A DNA stretch of 64,000 nt from Gammaproteobacteria bacterium (GCA_016191245.1 JACPOY010000006.1:1-64000); one strand, 5' to 3'; positions 43,828 to 53,010 are shown, numbered from the stretch's first letter. The notes: generated by a model from the sequence alone, not told the origin. Numbers and translations are program-made.

Positions 43828-44611
43828 AGCACAAGCGGTGATCATTATCCCTGCGCGATATGATTCATCGCGCTTTCCAGGTAAACCTCTGGCAAAGATT
43901 CACGGTCTTAGCATGATTGAAAGAGTGTGGCGTATTGCTTCACAATGCAATCATGCTGATGCTGTTTTTATTACAACAGACAGCGAAGAAATTAAAGAAC
44001 ATGTAACTAGTTTTGGTGCCCACGTTCTGATGACCTCTCCTCATTGTCCAACAGGCACTGACAGAGTCGCTGAAGCTGCGAAAATGTTTGCTACAGATGA
44101 AACCATTCTTGTCGGTCTTCAAGGCGATGCCGTTCTTACTCCTCCTTGGATTGTCGATGAACTGCTTTTAGCGATGAAAGAAGATAAAAATGTCACTTTG
44201 GCAACACCTGCTGTTAAACTGACTGGGCAATCACTCCTGGACTTTTTAAACCACAAAAAAATTAGTCCTAGCTCAGGAACAACGGTTGTATTTGATAAAA
44301 ATAATAATGCATTATATTTTTCAAAACAGCCAATTCCTTATCAGCGTTCAATTACGTCTTCATCTGTGATGCATCGACATATCGGTATGTATGGCTATCG
44401 ATATAAAACTTTAAAATTACTAAATACATTGCCTCAATCTCCTCTTGAAGAGCAAGAAAAGCTAGAACAATTACGTGCTTTAGAAAATGGCATTGCCATT
44501 CGCATCGTTTGCGTGGATTACAAGGGCCGTACCCATGGCTCTGTCGATACCCCACAGGATATTGAATTGGTTGAAAAAATCATCTCAAATGAAGGTGAAC
44601 TTATCTCATGA
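43820..44611 (+). CDS. KdsB-like CMP-sugar (Kdo) cytidylyltransferase
   Basis: The protein has the KdsB fold markers: IIPARYDSSRFPGKPLA (nucleotide-binding loop with Arg and Lys), the TTDSEEI stretch, TGTDRVAEAA, LQGD and the C-terminal metal site GSVDTPQDIELVE. KdsB activates Kdo with CTP for lipopolysaccharide core synthesis. The normally conserved QGDEPL reads QGDAVL here, losing an acidic residue next to the active site, so it may be a paralogue for another 3-deoxy sugar. It overlaps the preceding peptide gene by 8 bp and the phosphatase gene by 4 bp. A second, standard kdsB elsewhere would support the paralogue idea. Confidence 0.8.
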   Translation: MTKAQAVIIIPARYDSSRFPGKPLAKIHGLSMIERVWRIASQCNHADAVFITTDSEEIKEHVTSFGAHVLMTSPHCPTGTDRVAEAAKMFATDETILVGLQGDAVLTPPWIVDELLLAMKEDKNVTLATPAVKLTGQSLLDFLNHKKISPSSGTTVVFDKNNNALYFSKQPIPYQRSITSSSVMHRHIGMYGYRYKTLKLLNTLPQSPLEEQEKLEQLRALENGIAIRIVCVDYKGRTHGSVDTPQDIELVEKIISNEGELIS

Positions 44612-45255
44612 CTCAATATGTACCATTTCGGTTATTGATGCTACGACATGGCAATACGTTTCATTCACATGAGAAAGCAGTTCAAGTTGGATGTAAAACA
44701 GATTTACCTCTTACTGATAAAGGCATTACCCAAGCAGAGCAATTCGCACAATATTTACGTGCAAACAATCTAGAGCCAACTGCAATTTATGCAGGTTCAT
44801 TACAAAGGCAAGTTAAATCAGCGCAAATCGTTCATAACGTTTTTAACAATGCTATATTGTCAACGCATGAAAAGGCCCTTGATGAAATAGATTATGGTAG
44901 CTGGGAAGGACTCACCAGTGATGCTATCGAAGCTTCATGGCCAGCAGAATATGTAACATGGAAAGATCAAGCTATATGGCCACAACATATTTTTAACAGT
45001 ACTTTCCAACATCATATAGAATTGCTAAAAGCTTGGTTGGAAAAAATAGCAGTTCAAGCCTCCAATCAAGGACCCATTATTGCTATCTCAAGCAATGGAA
45101 TTTTAAGAATGATGCTTCACTTTATTCCTTCTCTATGGCAAAGCTTGGTTGAACAGAAAAAAATGGAAGAGTATAAAGTTGGCACCGGCCACTATTGCGA
45201 TTTAACTATCAGCAATTTAGTACCTTCTATTCAATCTTGGAATATGAAGCCTTAA
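44608..45255 (+). CDS. Histidine phosphatase family protein, second His missing
   Basis: This 215-residue protein has the phosphoglycerate-mutase-like N-terminus LLMLRHGNT (9-17) and LDEIDYGSWEG with the catalytic-acid Glu. The usual second histidine, in 'SHGG.(I/L)R', is replaced in ISSNGILR, so activity may be reduced or lost. It starts within the ATGA overlap with the kdsB-like gene. A sugar-phosphate phosphatase would make sense beside a CMP-sugar synthetase, as Kdo-8-phosphate phosphatase acts just before KdsB; this is inference. A dispersed repeat follows the stop. Confidence 0.8.
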   Translation: MTQYVPFRLLMLRHGNTFHSHEKAVQVGCKTDLPLTDKGITQAEQFAQYLRANNLEPTAIYAGSLQRQVKSAQIVHNVFNNAILSTHEKALDEIDYGSWEGLTSDAIEASWPAEYVTWKDQAIWPQHIFNSTFQHHIELLKAWLEKIAVQASNQGPIIAISSNGILRMMLHFIPSLWQSLVEQKKMEEYKVGTGHYCDLTISNLVPSIQSWNMKP

Positions 45256-45263
45256 GCCTCTTA

Positions 45264-45301
45264 TCCCCTCTCCCCTTGCGGGAGAGGGTTAGGGTGAGGG
45301 G
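45264..45301. repeat. Dispersed palindromic repeat/terminator
   Basis: CCCTCTCCCCTTGCGGGAGA, continuing GGGTTAGGGTGAGGGG, folds as CCCTCTCCC/GGGAGAGGG. It is a common intergenic element in many proteobacteria. Placed between convergent genes, it can stop both transcripts. Confidence 0.7.
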
Positions 45302-45328
45302 TAAAAATCTGAAGATAATTATATTCTA

Positions 45329-45619
45329 CTATTCACCTTGCGACATCCAATTATTCAAAGATTCAATAATTTTTTGAGCTTGATCATTGCTTGAAATATT
45401 AAATTTGGATTTTGGACGATATTCATTATTTTTCTTCTGATATCGACGAATACTGTATTTTGCAGGACCGTATTCTTCCTTTCTTTTATCCCAATCTTGA
45501 TATTTAAAAATGATGGTCGCCCAGGCCCCCTTACTCAAGATAACTTTATCAAGCTCTTTGACTGTGACAACCCCACCATCTACATATTCAATTGTGATTT
45601 CTTCAACCTTTGACGCCAT
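45329..45619 (-). CDS. Conserved small hypothetical protein
   Basis: The 96 residues have a regular pattern: ITIEYVDGGVVTVKELDKVIL, KGAWATIIFKYQDWD, then a basic stretch with SIRRYQKKNNEYRPKSKFNI. Proteins of this type (two short beta hairpins and a basic end) occur in diverse bacteria without a known function; this is from memory, not a search. The ATG at 45619 has GAGGAAGT upstream. It may bind nucleic acid, given the basic end. Confidence 0.65.
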   Translation of the reverse strand: MASKVEEITIEYVDGGVVTVKELDKVILSKGAWATIIFKYQDWDKRKEEYGPAKYSIRRYQKKNNEYRPKSKFNISSNDQAQKIIESLNNWMSQGE

Positions 45620-45690
45620 GAATTACTTCCTCTTAAACCCCAAAGCCCATAAATTACCACTGCTGATGAAATGCGACAACTTTAACGTCA

Positions 45691-47811
45691 CTAATGACTT
45701 ACATTTTCTTTACTATTGTCGGTATCAAAACTTTTAGACATCAACTGTTTAGAAAGTTCAGCAACTTGTTTCTGCGCTTGATCTAACTCTTGGGGTGTTA
45801 ACGATGCCAAAAGATTATCTCTGGCTTTAGCAATTTCTGCTCCGCCGCCAGCTGAAGCAACTTTTAGCCAAGCATAGGCTTTTACCTTATCCTGTGGGAG
45901 ACCTTTACCAGACTGATAAAGCAAAGCTAATTCATATTGTGCACCTTTGTCACCCTGATAGGCGGCCTTCTCCAACCAACTTGCCCCCTTTGCATCGTCT
46001 TGAATAACACCTAAGCCTTTAAGGTAACTCATTCCTAATTCATATTGCGCTCCAGAATGATCTTGCTGAGCTGCCTGTTCAAATAATTTCGTCGCTTTAG
46101 CATCATCTTTCCCAACAATCTTTCCGGTGCGGTAAATTATTCCAAGGTTGTATTGTGAATCCTTAAAGCCTTTTTTAGCCGCACTTTCAAAATATTGAAG
46201 TGCTTTTGTTTCGTCTGCTTCAACACCAGTACCTTGCGCATACATTTTACCTAGTTCGTTTTCAGCAGCACCATCTCCCTCTTCAGCTCCTTTTAAAAAC
46301 CATTGCAAAGCTTTGCTGACATTCTCTTGCCCATAGATCCCATCTCGATAACAAGCGCCATATTCATAAAATGTTTCAATAACATTATTTTCGGCACCTT
46401 TTTTGAACCAATCACATCCCTTTATTGCATTTTGTTCAAATCCATATTTCCCCTTTGCATATCCACGTCCCATAAACAAAATCGCTTGGGGGTATGATTT
46501 TTCAACGGACTTTTTTAACCACTCTTTTGCCGAACTTTGTTGAGTGGCTGTTCCATATCCATTGCTATAATACTCAAAGAGTTTAAAATTAGCGGCAGGA
46601 TTATCTTTAGCTGCCGCTTTTTCATACCATTCTAAAGCTTTGAGCTTATCTGCCTCACCACCAAAACCTTTCTCTGCGGCAACTCCTAATTCATACATTG
46701 CTTGTGTTGAACCCTGAGCAATCGCATTGTTTAAAATCTCAATTGATTTAGCATAATCAACTGGTACGCCATCACCATTTCGATAGGCTAAAGCTAGGGC
46801 AACTAATCCCTTTTCATTTCCAGTCTTTGCTGCAGTGTTAACCCATTTAAACGATTCTTCCATACTTGCTGGAACGCCATTACCTTTTTTATAAGTTTCA
46901 GCTAGGATAAGGGCCGCATCCACGTTGCCATTTGAAGCCGCTTTTGCGTAATAATCCATCGATTTCTTGATGTCTTTCTCAACGCCCAGGCCACTTTGAT
47001 ATATCATGCCTAAGACATAAAAGGCAGGATCATAATTATCATTTGCAGCATCTTCAAATAATGAAATGGCCTTAATATCATCTTGTTTCACGCCTTGACC
47101 TTTACTGTAATTTAAACCCAAAGCATATTTAGCTGGAGGATAATTTTTCTGAATTGCCTTCATAAACCATTTATTTGCTAGCATGAAGTTTTTTTCAACA
47201 CCCAAGCCTTCATTGTAAATAAGACCAAGATTGTATTCTGAAGGCACATGACCTTTGTCCGCTGCCTTTTGAAACCAAATTAATGCCTCTTGATAATTTT
47301 TTGCTACCCCTATTCCTTTTACCAAACAAACTCCTAAATTATATTCAGCTTCAACAACACCTTGTTCTGCTGCTTTTCGAAACCAGTTAACCGCTGTAGA
47401 TTCATTTTTTTCAACGTTTTTACCATGCATATACATCAAGCCCACATCTAGCTGGGCCTCTGCATTACCTTGCTTAGCAACTTCTAGCGTAACCTCCAAA
47501 TCTTTTTTGGCTTTTTCTTCTGCTGCTTCAGGTGAGACTATATTTTGCGCAGCACCCGTTTGACCTGGTGTAGTAACTGGTGTAGTAACTGGTGTGGTTG
47601 CTGTCGTAGCGCCTTGTGGTTGAGACTGAGCTTGACCTTGAGTTTGAGTCTGTCCTTGAGCTTGAGGTTGTGCTTGCGCCTGTCCTTGAGGAGCTTGCGT
47701 TCCACTTTGTGTAGCATCTTCAGCTTGAGCTTGCTGACAAAAAGTAAGTGCTGCCATCAATAGTGCAGTACTTACCCCAAAGTGAATTTGTTTCTTAGCA
47801 TTCTTGATCAT
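45691..47811 (-). CDS. Secreted Sel1-repeat protein (long)
   Basis: A signal peptide (KKQIHFGVSTALLMAALTFCQQAQA) is followed by a Gln/Pro/Thr-rich linker (about 35-90) and then about fifteen Sel1-like repeats to residue 680. The unit pattern is 'A.Y.LG..Y..G.GV..D..KA..W..KAA'. Sel1 repeats build a superhelix for protein binding; secreted ones such as Legionella LpnE, EnhC and LidL influence host entry. The linker and export suggest a periplasmic or surface protein. It is divergent from the second Sel1 gene at 47947, with about 135 bp between. Confidence 0.9.
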   Translation of the reverse strand: MIKNAKKQIHFGVSTALLMAALTFCQQAQAEDATQSGTQAPQGQAQAQPQAQGQTQTQGQAQSQPQGATTATTPVTTPVTTPGQTGAAQNIVSPEAAEEKAKKDLEVTLEVAKQGNAEAQLDVGLMYMHGKNVEKNESTAVNWFRKAAEQGVVEAEYNLGVCLVKGIGVAKNYQEALIWFQKAADKGHVPSEYNLGLIYNEGLGVEKNFMLANKWFMKAIQKNYPPAKYALGLNYSKGQGVKQDDIKAISLFEDAANDNYDPAFYVLGMIYQSGLGVEKDIKKSMDYYAKAASNGNVDAALILAETYKKGNGVPASMEESFKWVNTAAKTGNEKGLVALALAYRNGDGVPVDYAKSIEILNNAIAQGSTQAMYELGVAAEKGFGGEADKLKALEWYEKAAAKDNPAANFKLFEYYSNGYGTATQQSSAKEWLKKSVEKSYPQAILFMGRGYAKGKYGFEQNAIKGCDWFKKGAENNVIETFYEYGACYRDGIYGQENVSKALQWFLKGAEEGDGAAENELGKMYAQGTGVEADETKALQYFESAAKKGFKDSQYNLGIIYRTGKIVGKDDAKATKLFEQAAQQDHSGAQYELGMSYLKGLGVIQDDAKGASWLEKAAYQGDKGAQYELALLYQSGKGLPQDKVKAYAWLKVASAGGGAEIAKARDNLLASLTPQELDQAQKQVAELSKQLMSKSFDTDNSKENVSH

Positions 47812-47946
47812 TTATACACCGTTTGCTTATAATCAATTGATAATGGTATAAAGAATTTTTAAAAGGTCTCTTAGCAAAGATCGGCATCTCGAACTATTTG
47901 TTAAATGTAATATATAAGAATCGTTCTCAAAACAGGGAATTGTTAA

Positions 47947-49305
47947 ATGCGGTTCAAGCTATATCAGCACTGGGCACTGATCATACAAACAACTATTTGT
48001 ATGATGTTTAACCATTCTGCTTTCTCAAGCACTCAACTAACAGATAAAAAAATCATCCAATCCGCTTTTTGTCAGCGGTATTTTATCCCCCAGCAAAAAG
48101 ATCAGCGCTATGAAAGCTGCGTCGTAATTGAAGGCAATCCCTCGCCATCGATGAGGAATTTTGAATTAGGCGTCTTATTTTTAACTCAAGACACCGTCAT
48201 GGCCAGAGACTATTTCATGACAGCAGCAAAATTTGGTAACCGCGATGCTATGTATGCATTAGCCCAAAGTTACGATATAGAAATTGAACACAAAGATGAA
48301 TCACGTATATTCTATTGGTATCAACAAGCAGCACTTTTAAATCATCCGCTTGCACAATTTCATTTAGCTGAAATTTATTATCATGGTAAAGGCGTCCCCA
48401 AAAATATACGGGATGCTTTTTATTGGTATCTCAAAGCAGCTAATCAACAAGTGCCAGAAAGTCAATTTGCGGTGGCAAGATGCTATGAAAAAGGCGAAGG
48501 GGTTGCACAAAATTATCAAAGAGCTTTTGAATGGTATATCAAATCAGCAGAAAATGGCTATTTTTTAGCCTTTATTAAATTAGGAGACATATTCCTTTAC
48601 AGTGAATTTGGTATGCAAGATTATGCTCAAGCTGCAATGTGGTATAAAAAAGCAGCCCTTTTAGGCGATCCGTATGCCCAATTCCAATATGGCGCATTGC
48701 TCGCATATGGCAGAGGTGTGCCACATAATAGTAAAAAAGCATTCTATTGGTTAGAACAATCTGCTATTCAAGATTACACTCCAGCACAATCCTTACTCGG
48801 AAGATTATATTACAGCACTCATTTAAATGAAAATTTTAAAAAAGCTTTACCTTGGTTACGACGCGCTGCTATCAAAGGTGATCATGAAGCTTGTTTAACT
48901 TTAGGAAAGATGTATCGAGAAGGTGATGGTGTGAGACAAGATTTTCGTCAAGCAGCCTTGTATTTTCAAAGTGCAGCAAATGCTGGTCTAGTTGAAGCAC
49001 AAGCTTTAATCGGTTTGTTTTACCATCAAGGTTTGGGGGTTCCTAAAAATTATGAACTCGCGGCAAACTGGTATAGAAGAGCAGGTCTTCAAGGTAATGC
49101 GTTAGCACAATTTAATTTATCAACCCTCTACAGTAAAGGCCAAGGTGTTGAACACAGTGATGTGAAAGCTTACGCTTGGGCATCTTTAGCTGCAGATACT
49201 GGGCTAAAACCAGCAATTGAAGCAAGACGATTAATAGGTAATTATCTTACTGTAAATCAACTAGCAAATGCCCAACGATTGTCTGCTCAACTATCTCATC
49301 CTTAA
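47947..49305 (+). CDS. Sel1-repeat protein
   Basis: After a hydrophobic N-terminus (WALIIQTTICMMFNHSAFS, probable signal peptide) the 452-residue protein carries about ten Sel1 repeats, such as LAEIYYHGKGVPKNIRDAFY and LGKMYREGDGVRQDFRQAAL, from about residue 60 to 430. Like its divergent neighbour it should be a periplasmic or secreted protein-interaction scaffold. It overlaps the convergent ankyrin gene by 4 bp at the 3' end. Confidence 0.9.
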   Translation: MRFKLYQHWALIIQTTICMMFNHSAFSSTQLTDKKIIQSAFCQRYFIPQQKDQRYESCVVIEGNPSPSMRNFELGVLFLTQDTVMARDYFMTAAKFGNRDAMYALAQSYDIEIEHKDESRIFYWYQQAALLNHPLAQFHLAEIYYHGKGVPKNIRDAFYWYLKAANQQVPESQFAVARCYEKGEGVAQNYQRAFEWYIKSAENGYFLAFIKLGDIFLYSEFGMQDYAQAAMWYKKAALLGDPYAQFQYGALLAYGRGVPHNSKKAFYWLEQSAIQDYTPAQSLLGRLYYSTHLNENFKKALPWLRRAAIKGDHEACLTLGKMYREGDGVRQDFRQAALYFQSAANAGLVEAQALIGLFYHQGLGVPKNYELAANWYRRAGLQGNALAQFNLSTLYSKGQGVEHSDVKAYAWASLAADTGLKPAIEARRLIGNYLTVNQLANAQRLSAQLSHP

Positions 49306-51713
49306 CCCCACCAACCTTTCTTAGGTTTTGGTGGAAGACTCAATTTATCAAGACTTTCTTGCAATTTTTCATCATATTTTTTAAGGCTAAAGAAATCTTG
49401 CATTCTATATCCACTACTTAACATGCCTACTCCAATATGACTATCATTCACTTTATCAATTATCACTTTGGCATTTTTATTTTGCATTAATAAATCAAGA
49501 GGTGTTTTGCCATCTCTATTAGGTAAATCAAGTACAGCATTAGTATAACCGATGTGACCTAAGGATTTGGTTAAGATATTGACGATAGCATTCAAACCAT
49601 GTCCATCGAGTGCTTCACTAGCCATCAAGTAATGCAGCGCTGTCATTCCTGTTTCATCTGCTGTAAGGGCATCATAAACATTAAAGTTGCTATCTTTTGT
49701 AACCATCTCTACATCGCCCCAACGATTTTCTGAAATGGATTGTAATAACTCACGTGCACTTTTCGAAAGAGCAATAGGTGCTTCATCAATTTGATGTCGT
49801 TTAAATATTTTTCGTAATAAGATTTCACCTTGTGCCTGGTTTGACACAATATAACTTTTAGCATAACCGACTTTACTTGTATGAGTTGTTATAAGATTGA
49901 TAAAATTCTTATTAGTGATATATTCTTCTAATGCATCCTTTCCTTTTATAGTCATTTCCATCGCTCTTACTATATAAGGTATTTTATCTGTAGATCTGGT
50001 TTTTAAGCAATAATTAGACAAATCAGCTATGGTTTGATATTTGTTAATCATCTCTTCAAGTGCTTTGAATTCTTCAATGTTTTGATTTTTATCATGCGTT
50101 TGTTTAAGTAACTGCAAATAAAGCGCTTGAAGCAAATCTACCGACGACTCGCTCAAGACTTGAAGCTGTTGAAATTTCGTTTCTGAAGTAGAGGATATCC
50201 GTTCATTTATGTTCGCATCAAAAATCTTAATGATCCCAAGAACATCCTCTAATCTAACTTCTTTACTTTCACCAGATAACATTGCGTACTTAAGTTCAGA
50301 TGCTTCACCTAATTTCTTAAAAAGAGTAGGATCCGTTATCACTAGAAAACGATGTGCTTCCCTTTGAGACTCTAAGGCAAATTCTTGTTTTGCTTTAGAA
50401 AGCATCTCTATCATTCTGTTTGCATCAATATCTGAAATTTGATCAGCTAAAGAAGTAATTCTATCTTCTGTCGTATGACCGGATAATACCATCTTTGTTT
50501 TAGCATCTTTATTGAACACATTCAAAACATCTTGTAATGTCTTTTCATGTAGCTTTTCGGGGATAGTCTCAAATTGCGTTAAAAACGCTTTTTTGCTTTC
50601 TGCTTTTACTTTAACCTTTAATTCGGTTTCGTCTTGTGTTGCTAAATTCATCCATAGCATCGTATAAATGCTACGAAAAGAAGGATCGGCTAATAAATAC
50701 GTTAAATAATCTTTGCCCCATTGACCATGCGCTTGATATTGCGTTGAATCATGAAATGGATCATGTTGGCCAGTTTGAGCTCTAGCCACAGCATAACGTT
50801 CTCTTGCCCCTAAATCGATACGTTTAATGCCTGTAATATTATTATCTTTGTCTAAGATAGCCATAAACTGACCAACGTGGAGACTTTCATCACCCGCAAT
50901 AGCACATGAAAAAAGACTTGCCGCAAGCTGCCATTTCACATTGGGTGAAAGCGAAGCAATGCTTTGTTTGATATTATCTGGATACCAAGATTCATAGCTA
51001 CTGATCGTATTTGGATTACGCTTGACGCCATAAACAATTTCATCCCAAGGTCGCACCCTTCCACTTTGCTCTGAAGGCATCACTCTATCTTGAATAGAAA
51101 CAACCATTGACTGATCATCAGTTTTTTCTACCACACCAACAGATGCAAAATTCACACAATCTTGTAAGGTTTTTGGCAATAATTGACATTGGTTTACAAA
51201 AGAAGCTGTCCCCTCCAATACACAGGTCGCAGGATCATCCTCTTTAATAAGCATTTCATGTCCACCATCAGAATAGAAATTCGCCAACCCAGCTTGACCG
51301 CGTCCTTCAAGTTTTTTAGTAATATGATATCTTGTTGTATGCTCATCGATAAGATCTTCATTAACTTGCTTCAAAATTGTAGGTTTTTGACGAGATACAA
51401 CAGCAGTAGCACCATAACTCAGGTTAAATCGTTCTTTAAAACTCGTAAAACCTTCATCAATGACGAATAATTTTAATGATTCTGATAAACCTTTTGCGGT
51501 AAACTTTTGCTCTTTGATGTTAATTGCTTGATCTAATGATAACGATCTAGGATCATTGCAATTTTTGATAATCAAATTTACTTTTCGAAGAAACTCTTTT
51601 TGGATTTCTAAAGAAGGTTCCTCTTTAGAAAGAAATATTGACTCAAAGAATTCATGTAATGCTTGATTAAGCAGGTTTTGTGCTACATGGGGCTCATCTG
51701 GACCATACATCAT
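49302..51713 (-). CDS. Putative kinase-like effector with C-terminal ankyrin repeats
   Basis: In the N-terminal half, HEMLIKEDD has a candidate ATP-binding Lys (161 counted from the GTG at 51725, i.e. 157 from this start). GDESLHVGQFMAILD (278-292) and IKRIDLGARERY (300-311, same numbering) follow in the order of a PI-kinase/HipA-like catalytic loop and metal-binding DFG equivalent ('GD..LH..N.....D......IDFG'). The usual Asn is Gln here. Legionella has phosphoinositide-kinase effectors with ankyrin repeats, so a lipid or protein kinase is plausible. Residues about 320-680 are helical. ETGMTALHYLMAS and NRDGKTPLDLLMQ near the C-terminus are ankyrin repeats. No signal peptide. AAGGTGAT before 51713 supports the start. 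Confidence 0.6.
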   Translation of the reverse strand: MMYGPDEPHVAQNLLNQALHEFFESIFLSKEEPSLEIQKEFLRKVNLIIKNCNDPRSLSLDQAINIKEQKFTAKGLSESLKLFVIDEGFTSFKERFNLSYGATAVVSRQKPTILKQVNEDLIDEHTTRYHITKKLEGRGQAGLANFYSDGGHEMLIKEDDPATCVLEGTASFVNQCQLLPKTLQDCVNFASVGVVEKTDDQSMVVSIQDRVMPSEQSGRVRPWDEIVYGVKRNPNTISSYESWYPDNIKQSIASLSPNVKWQLAASLFSCAIAGDESLHVGQFMAILDKDNNITGIKRIDLGARERYAVARAQTGQHDPFHDSTQYQAHGQWGKDYLTYLLADPSFRSIYTMLWMNLATQDETELKVKVKAESKKAFLTQFETIPEKLHEKTLQDVLNVFNKDAKTKMVLSGHTTEDRITSLADQISDIDANRMIEMLSKAKQEFALESQREAHRFLVITDPTLFKKLGEASELKYAMLSGESKEVRLEDVLGIIKIFDANINERISSTSETKFQQLQVLSESSVDLLQALYLQLLKQTHDKNQNIEEFKALEEMINKYQTIADLSNYCLKTRSTDKIPYIVRAMEMTIKGKDALEEYITNKNFINLITTHTSKVGYAKSYIVSNQAQGEILLRKIFKRHQIDEAPIALSKSARELLQSISENRWGDVEMVTKDSNFNVYDALTADETGMTALHYLMASEALDGHGLNAIVNILTKSLGHIGYTNAVLDLPNRDGKTPLDLLMQNKNAKVIIDKVNDSHIGVGMLSSGYRMQDFFSLKKYDEKLQESLDKLSLPPKPKKGWWG

Positions 51714-51839
51714 AATTAATATCACCTTTTATTATCGTTTCTAGCAAATAAGACTTCTCCTTTAAGAAAATAGTTCTGTATTTGCTGATTAATACGTATC
51801 TACACGTAATAGACTGTTTAAATAATATAAAGATGATAT

Positions 51840-51871
51840 CATCTTAGGTGAGTAGTTGCTCACCTAAGATG
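51840..51871 (-). terminator. Perfect 13-bp hairpin after the ankyrin gene
   Basis: CATCTTAGGTGAG (51840-51852) and CTCACCTAAGATG (51859-51871) pair perfectly over a six-base loop, 17 bp after the ankyrin gene stop. There is no long U-run, so it may be a weak terminator or an mRNA-protecting stem. Confidence 0.7.
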
Positions 51872-51887
51872 ACTAACGGTAGGAAAA

Positions 51888-52607
51888 TTAAGATAATCTT
51901 AGACTTTTGAAAGTTTCGACCAAATCAAAAAACTTTGAGCGTGATTGCTCAACAGATTTTGTTTTTTTAGCCGTTTCTTCTTGGTTTTGTTGATGAAACA
52001 AAACAGTTGTCTGCGCTTGTTGAAATACACATTCTGCAATAGCTGTGCTTAAATCTGGATGTGCTTTAAATGCCTGTATAGCAGCTAACGTAAACAATGA
52101 CGGAACTTTAGGAGGTTGTAAAAGAGTAGCAAATTGGTGGCCCATTACATAGGCATAATCAAAAGAAGAGTAATTGCCTATATCTTTGGCTTCTAAATTC
52201 GCCCCTGCCTCTTTGAGTAACATCGCCACTTTTTCATGCCCCTTGATAGCGGCAAGGTGTAATGGTGTTCTTTCCTTTTCCGCGCGTCCTTCTAATTCAC
52301 ATGGAAAATGATGGTTTTCAATATACAAATGTAAATACAAACGAACAAAATCAATTTTATTTTGTTCGGCAGCATCATGCAGGGGACTACGTTTTTGCTG
52401 ATTGGCTTGTGTTCTTAAATTGGGTTGGCGGCTCACAATTTCTTTAGCAAGATTGAAAAGATCCTGATTTTGAGCATGATGTAATATGTTATTTCCCTGT
52501 AAATCTTGGAAATCTAGGCAATCCAATTTATCAAGGGCTACTAAAGCCTCATCTTCACGTTGAGCTTGAATTAATGTAATGAATTGCTTCTGTGGACCTG
52601 AAAGCAT
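51888..52607 (-). CDS. Ankyrin-repeat protein
   Basis: The 239 residues carry four or so ankyrin repeats between about 35 and 160; the clearest are QKRSPLHDAAEQNKIDFVRL and ERTPLHLAAIKGHEKVAMLL with GANLEAKD. The C-terminal quarter is helical and charged. Ankyrin repeats bind proteins and are common in effectors of amoeba-associated bacteria. There is no signal peptide, membrane segment or enzymatic domain. It precedes the large kinase/ankyrin gene on the same strand, with a hairpin between them. Confidence 0.85.
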   Translation of the reverse strand: MLSGPQKQFITLIQAQREDEALVALDKLDCLDFQDLQGNNILHHAQNQDLFNLAKEIVSRQPNLRTQANQQKRSPLHDAAEQNKIDFVRLYLHLYIENHHFPCELEGRAEKERTPLHLAAIKGHEKVAMLLKEAGANLEAKDIGNYSSFDYAYVMGHQFATLLQPPKVPSLFTLAAIQAFKAHPDLSTAIAECVFQQAQTTVLFHQQNQEETAKKTKSVEQSRSKFFDLVETFKSLRLS

Positions 52608-52845
52608 AGTGCTTCCCCGTATTAGCTATTAAGATGACAAATTGTACTTAACCATTTATCGCCAGTAAAGTACCGTTCATTTTTTAAGTTTATCGACTAA
52701 CTTTAAAAGTACCCTGTTGCTTAACATAGCAGATGGTTTTATGATGGCTGCGCATTGACTGAAAAGCAATGACCAACGAAGTATTAAAAGAAAATGTGGA
52801 GAATATATTATTCAAAGCATTTTATTTTTAGACGAGGCGTCAAGC
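52608..52845. other. Intergenic region before the tandem repeat
   Basis: This part holds the divergent promoter region of the ankyrin gene. At 52773-52796 a partial copy of the repeat end (CCAACGAAGTATTAAAAGAA) occurs, so the repeat family extends left of the two complete units. No gene was recognised. Confidence 0.5.
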
Positions 52846-52983
52846 AAAGAGTGAAGGAGTGTACATATAAGTACATGACTGACACGAGTTGCGAAGACAA
52901 CGAAGTATTAAAAGAAAGAGTGAAGGAGTGTACATATAAGTACATGACTGACACGAGTTGCGAAGACAACGAAGTATTAAAAG
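52846..52983. repeat. Two tandem 69-bp repeat units
   Basis: Units at 52846-52914 and 52915-52983 are identical by eye. Each has GTGAAGGAGTGTACATATAA, then GTACATGACTGACACGAGTT, GCGAAGACAACGAAGTATTA and AAAGAA. TGTACATATAAGTACA can form a small hairpin. The unit is a multiple of three, so a plus-strand frame reads through it. That frame overlaps the panG-type gene and is rejected as a gene. See the similar single element at 41505-41600. Confidence 0.85.
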
Positions 52984-53010
52984 AAAATGCGAAGAATAAT
53001 GGACTTGATC

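Noticed and set aside
49302..51713. Phospholipase or protease assignment
   Set aside because: No GxSxG or metalloprotease motif occurs; only the kinase-like motif order and ankyrin repeats can be supported.
52846..52983. CRISPR array
   Set aside because: The units are directly adjacent with no spacers and no cas gene is present.
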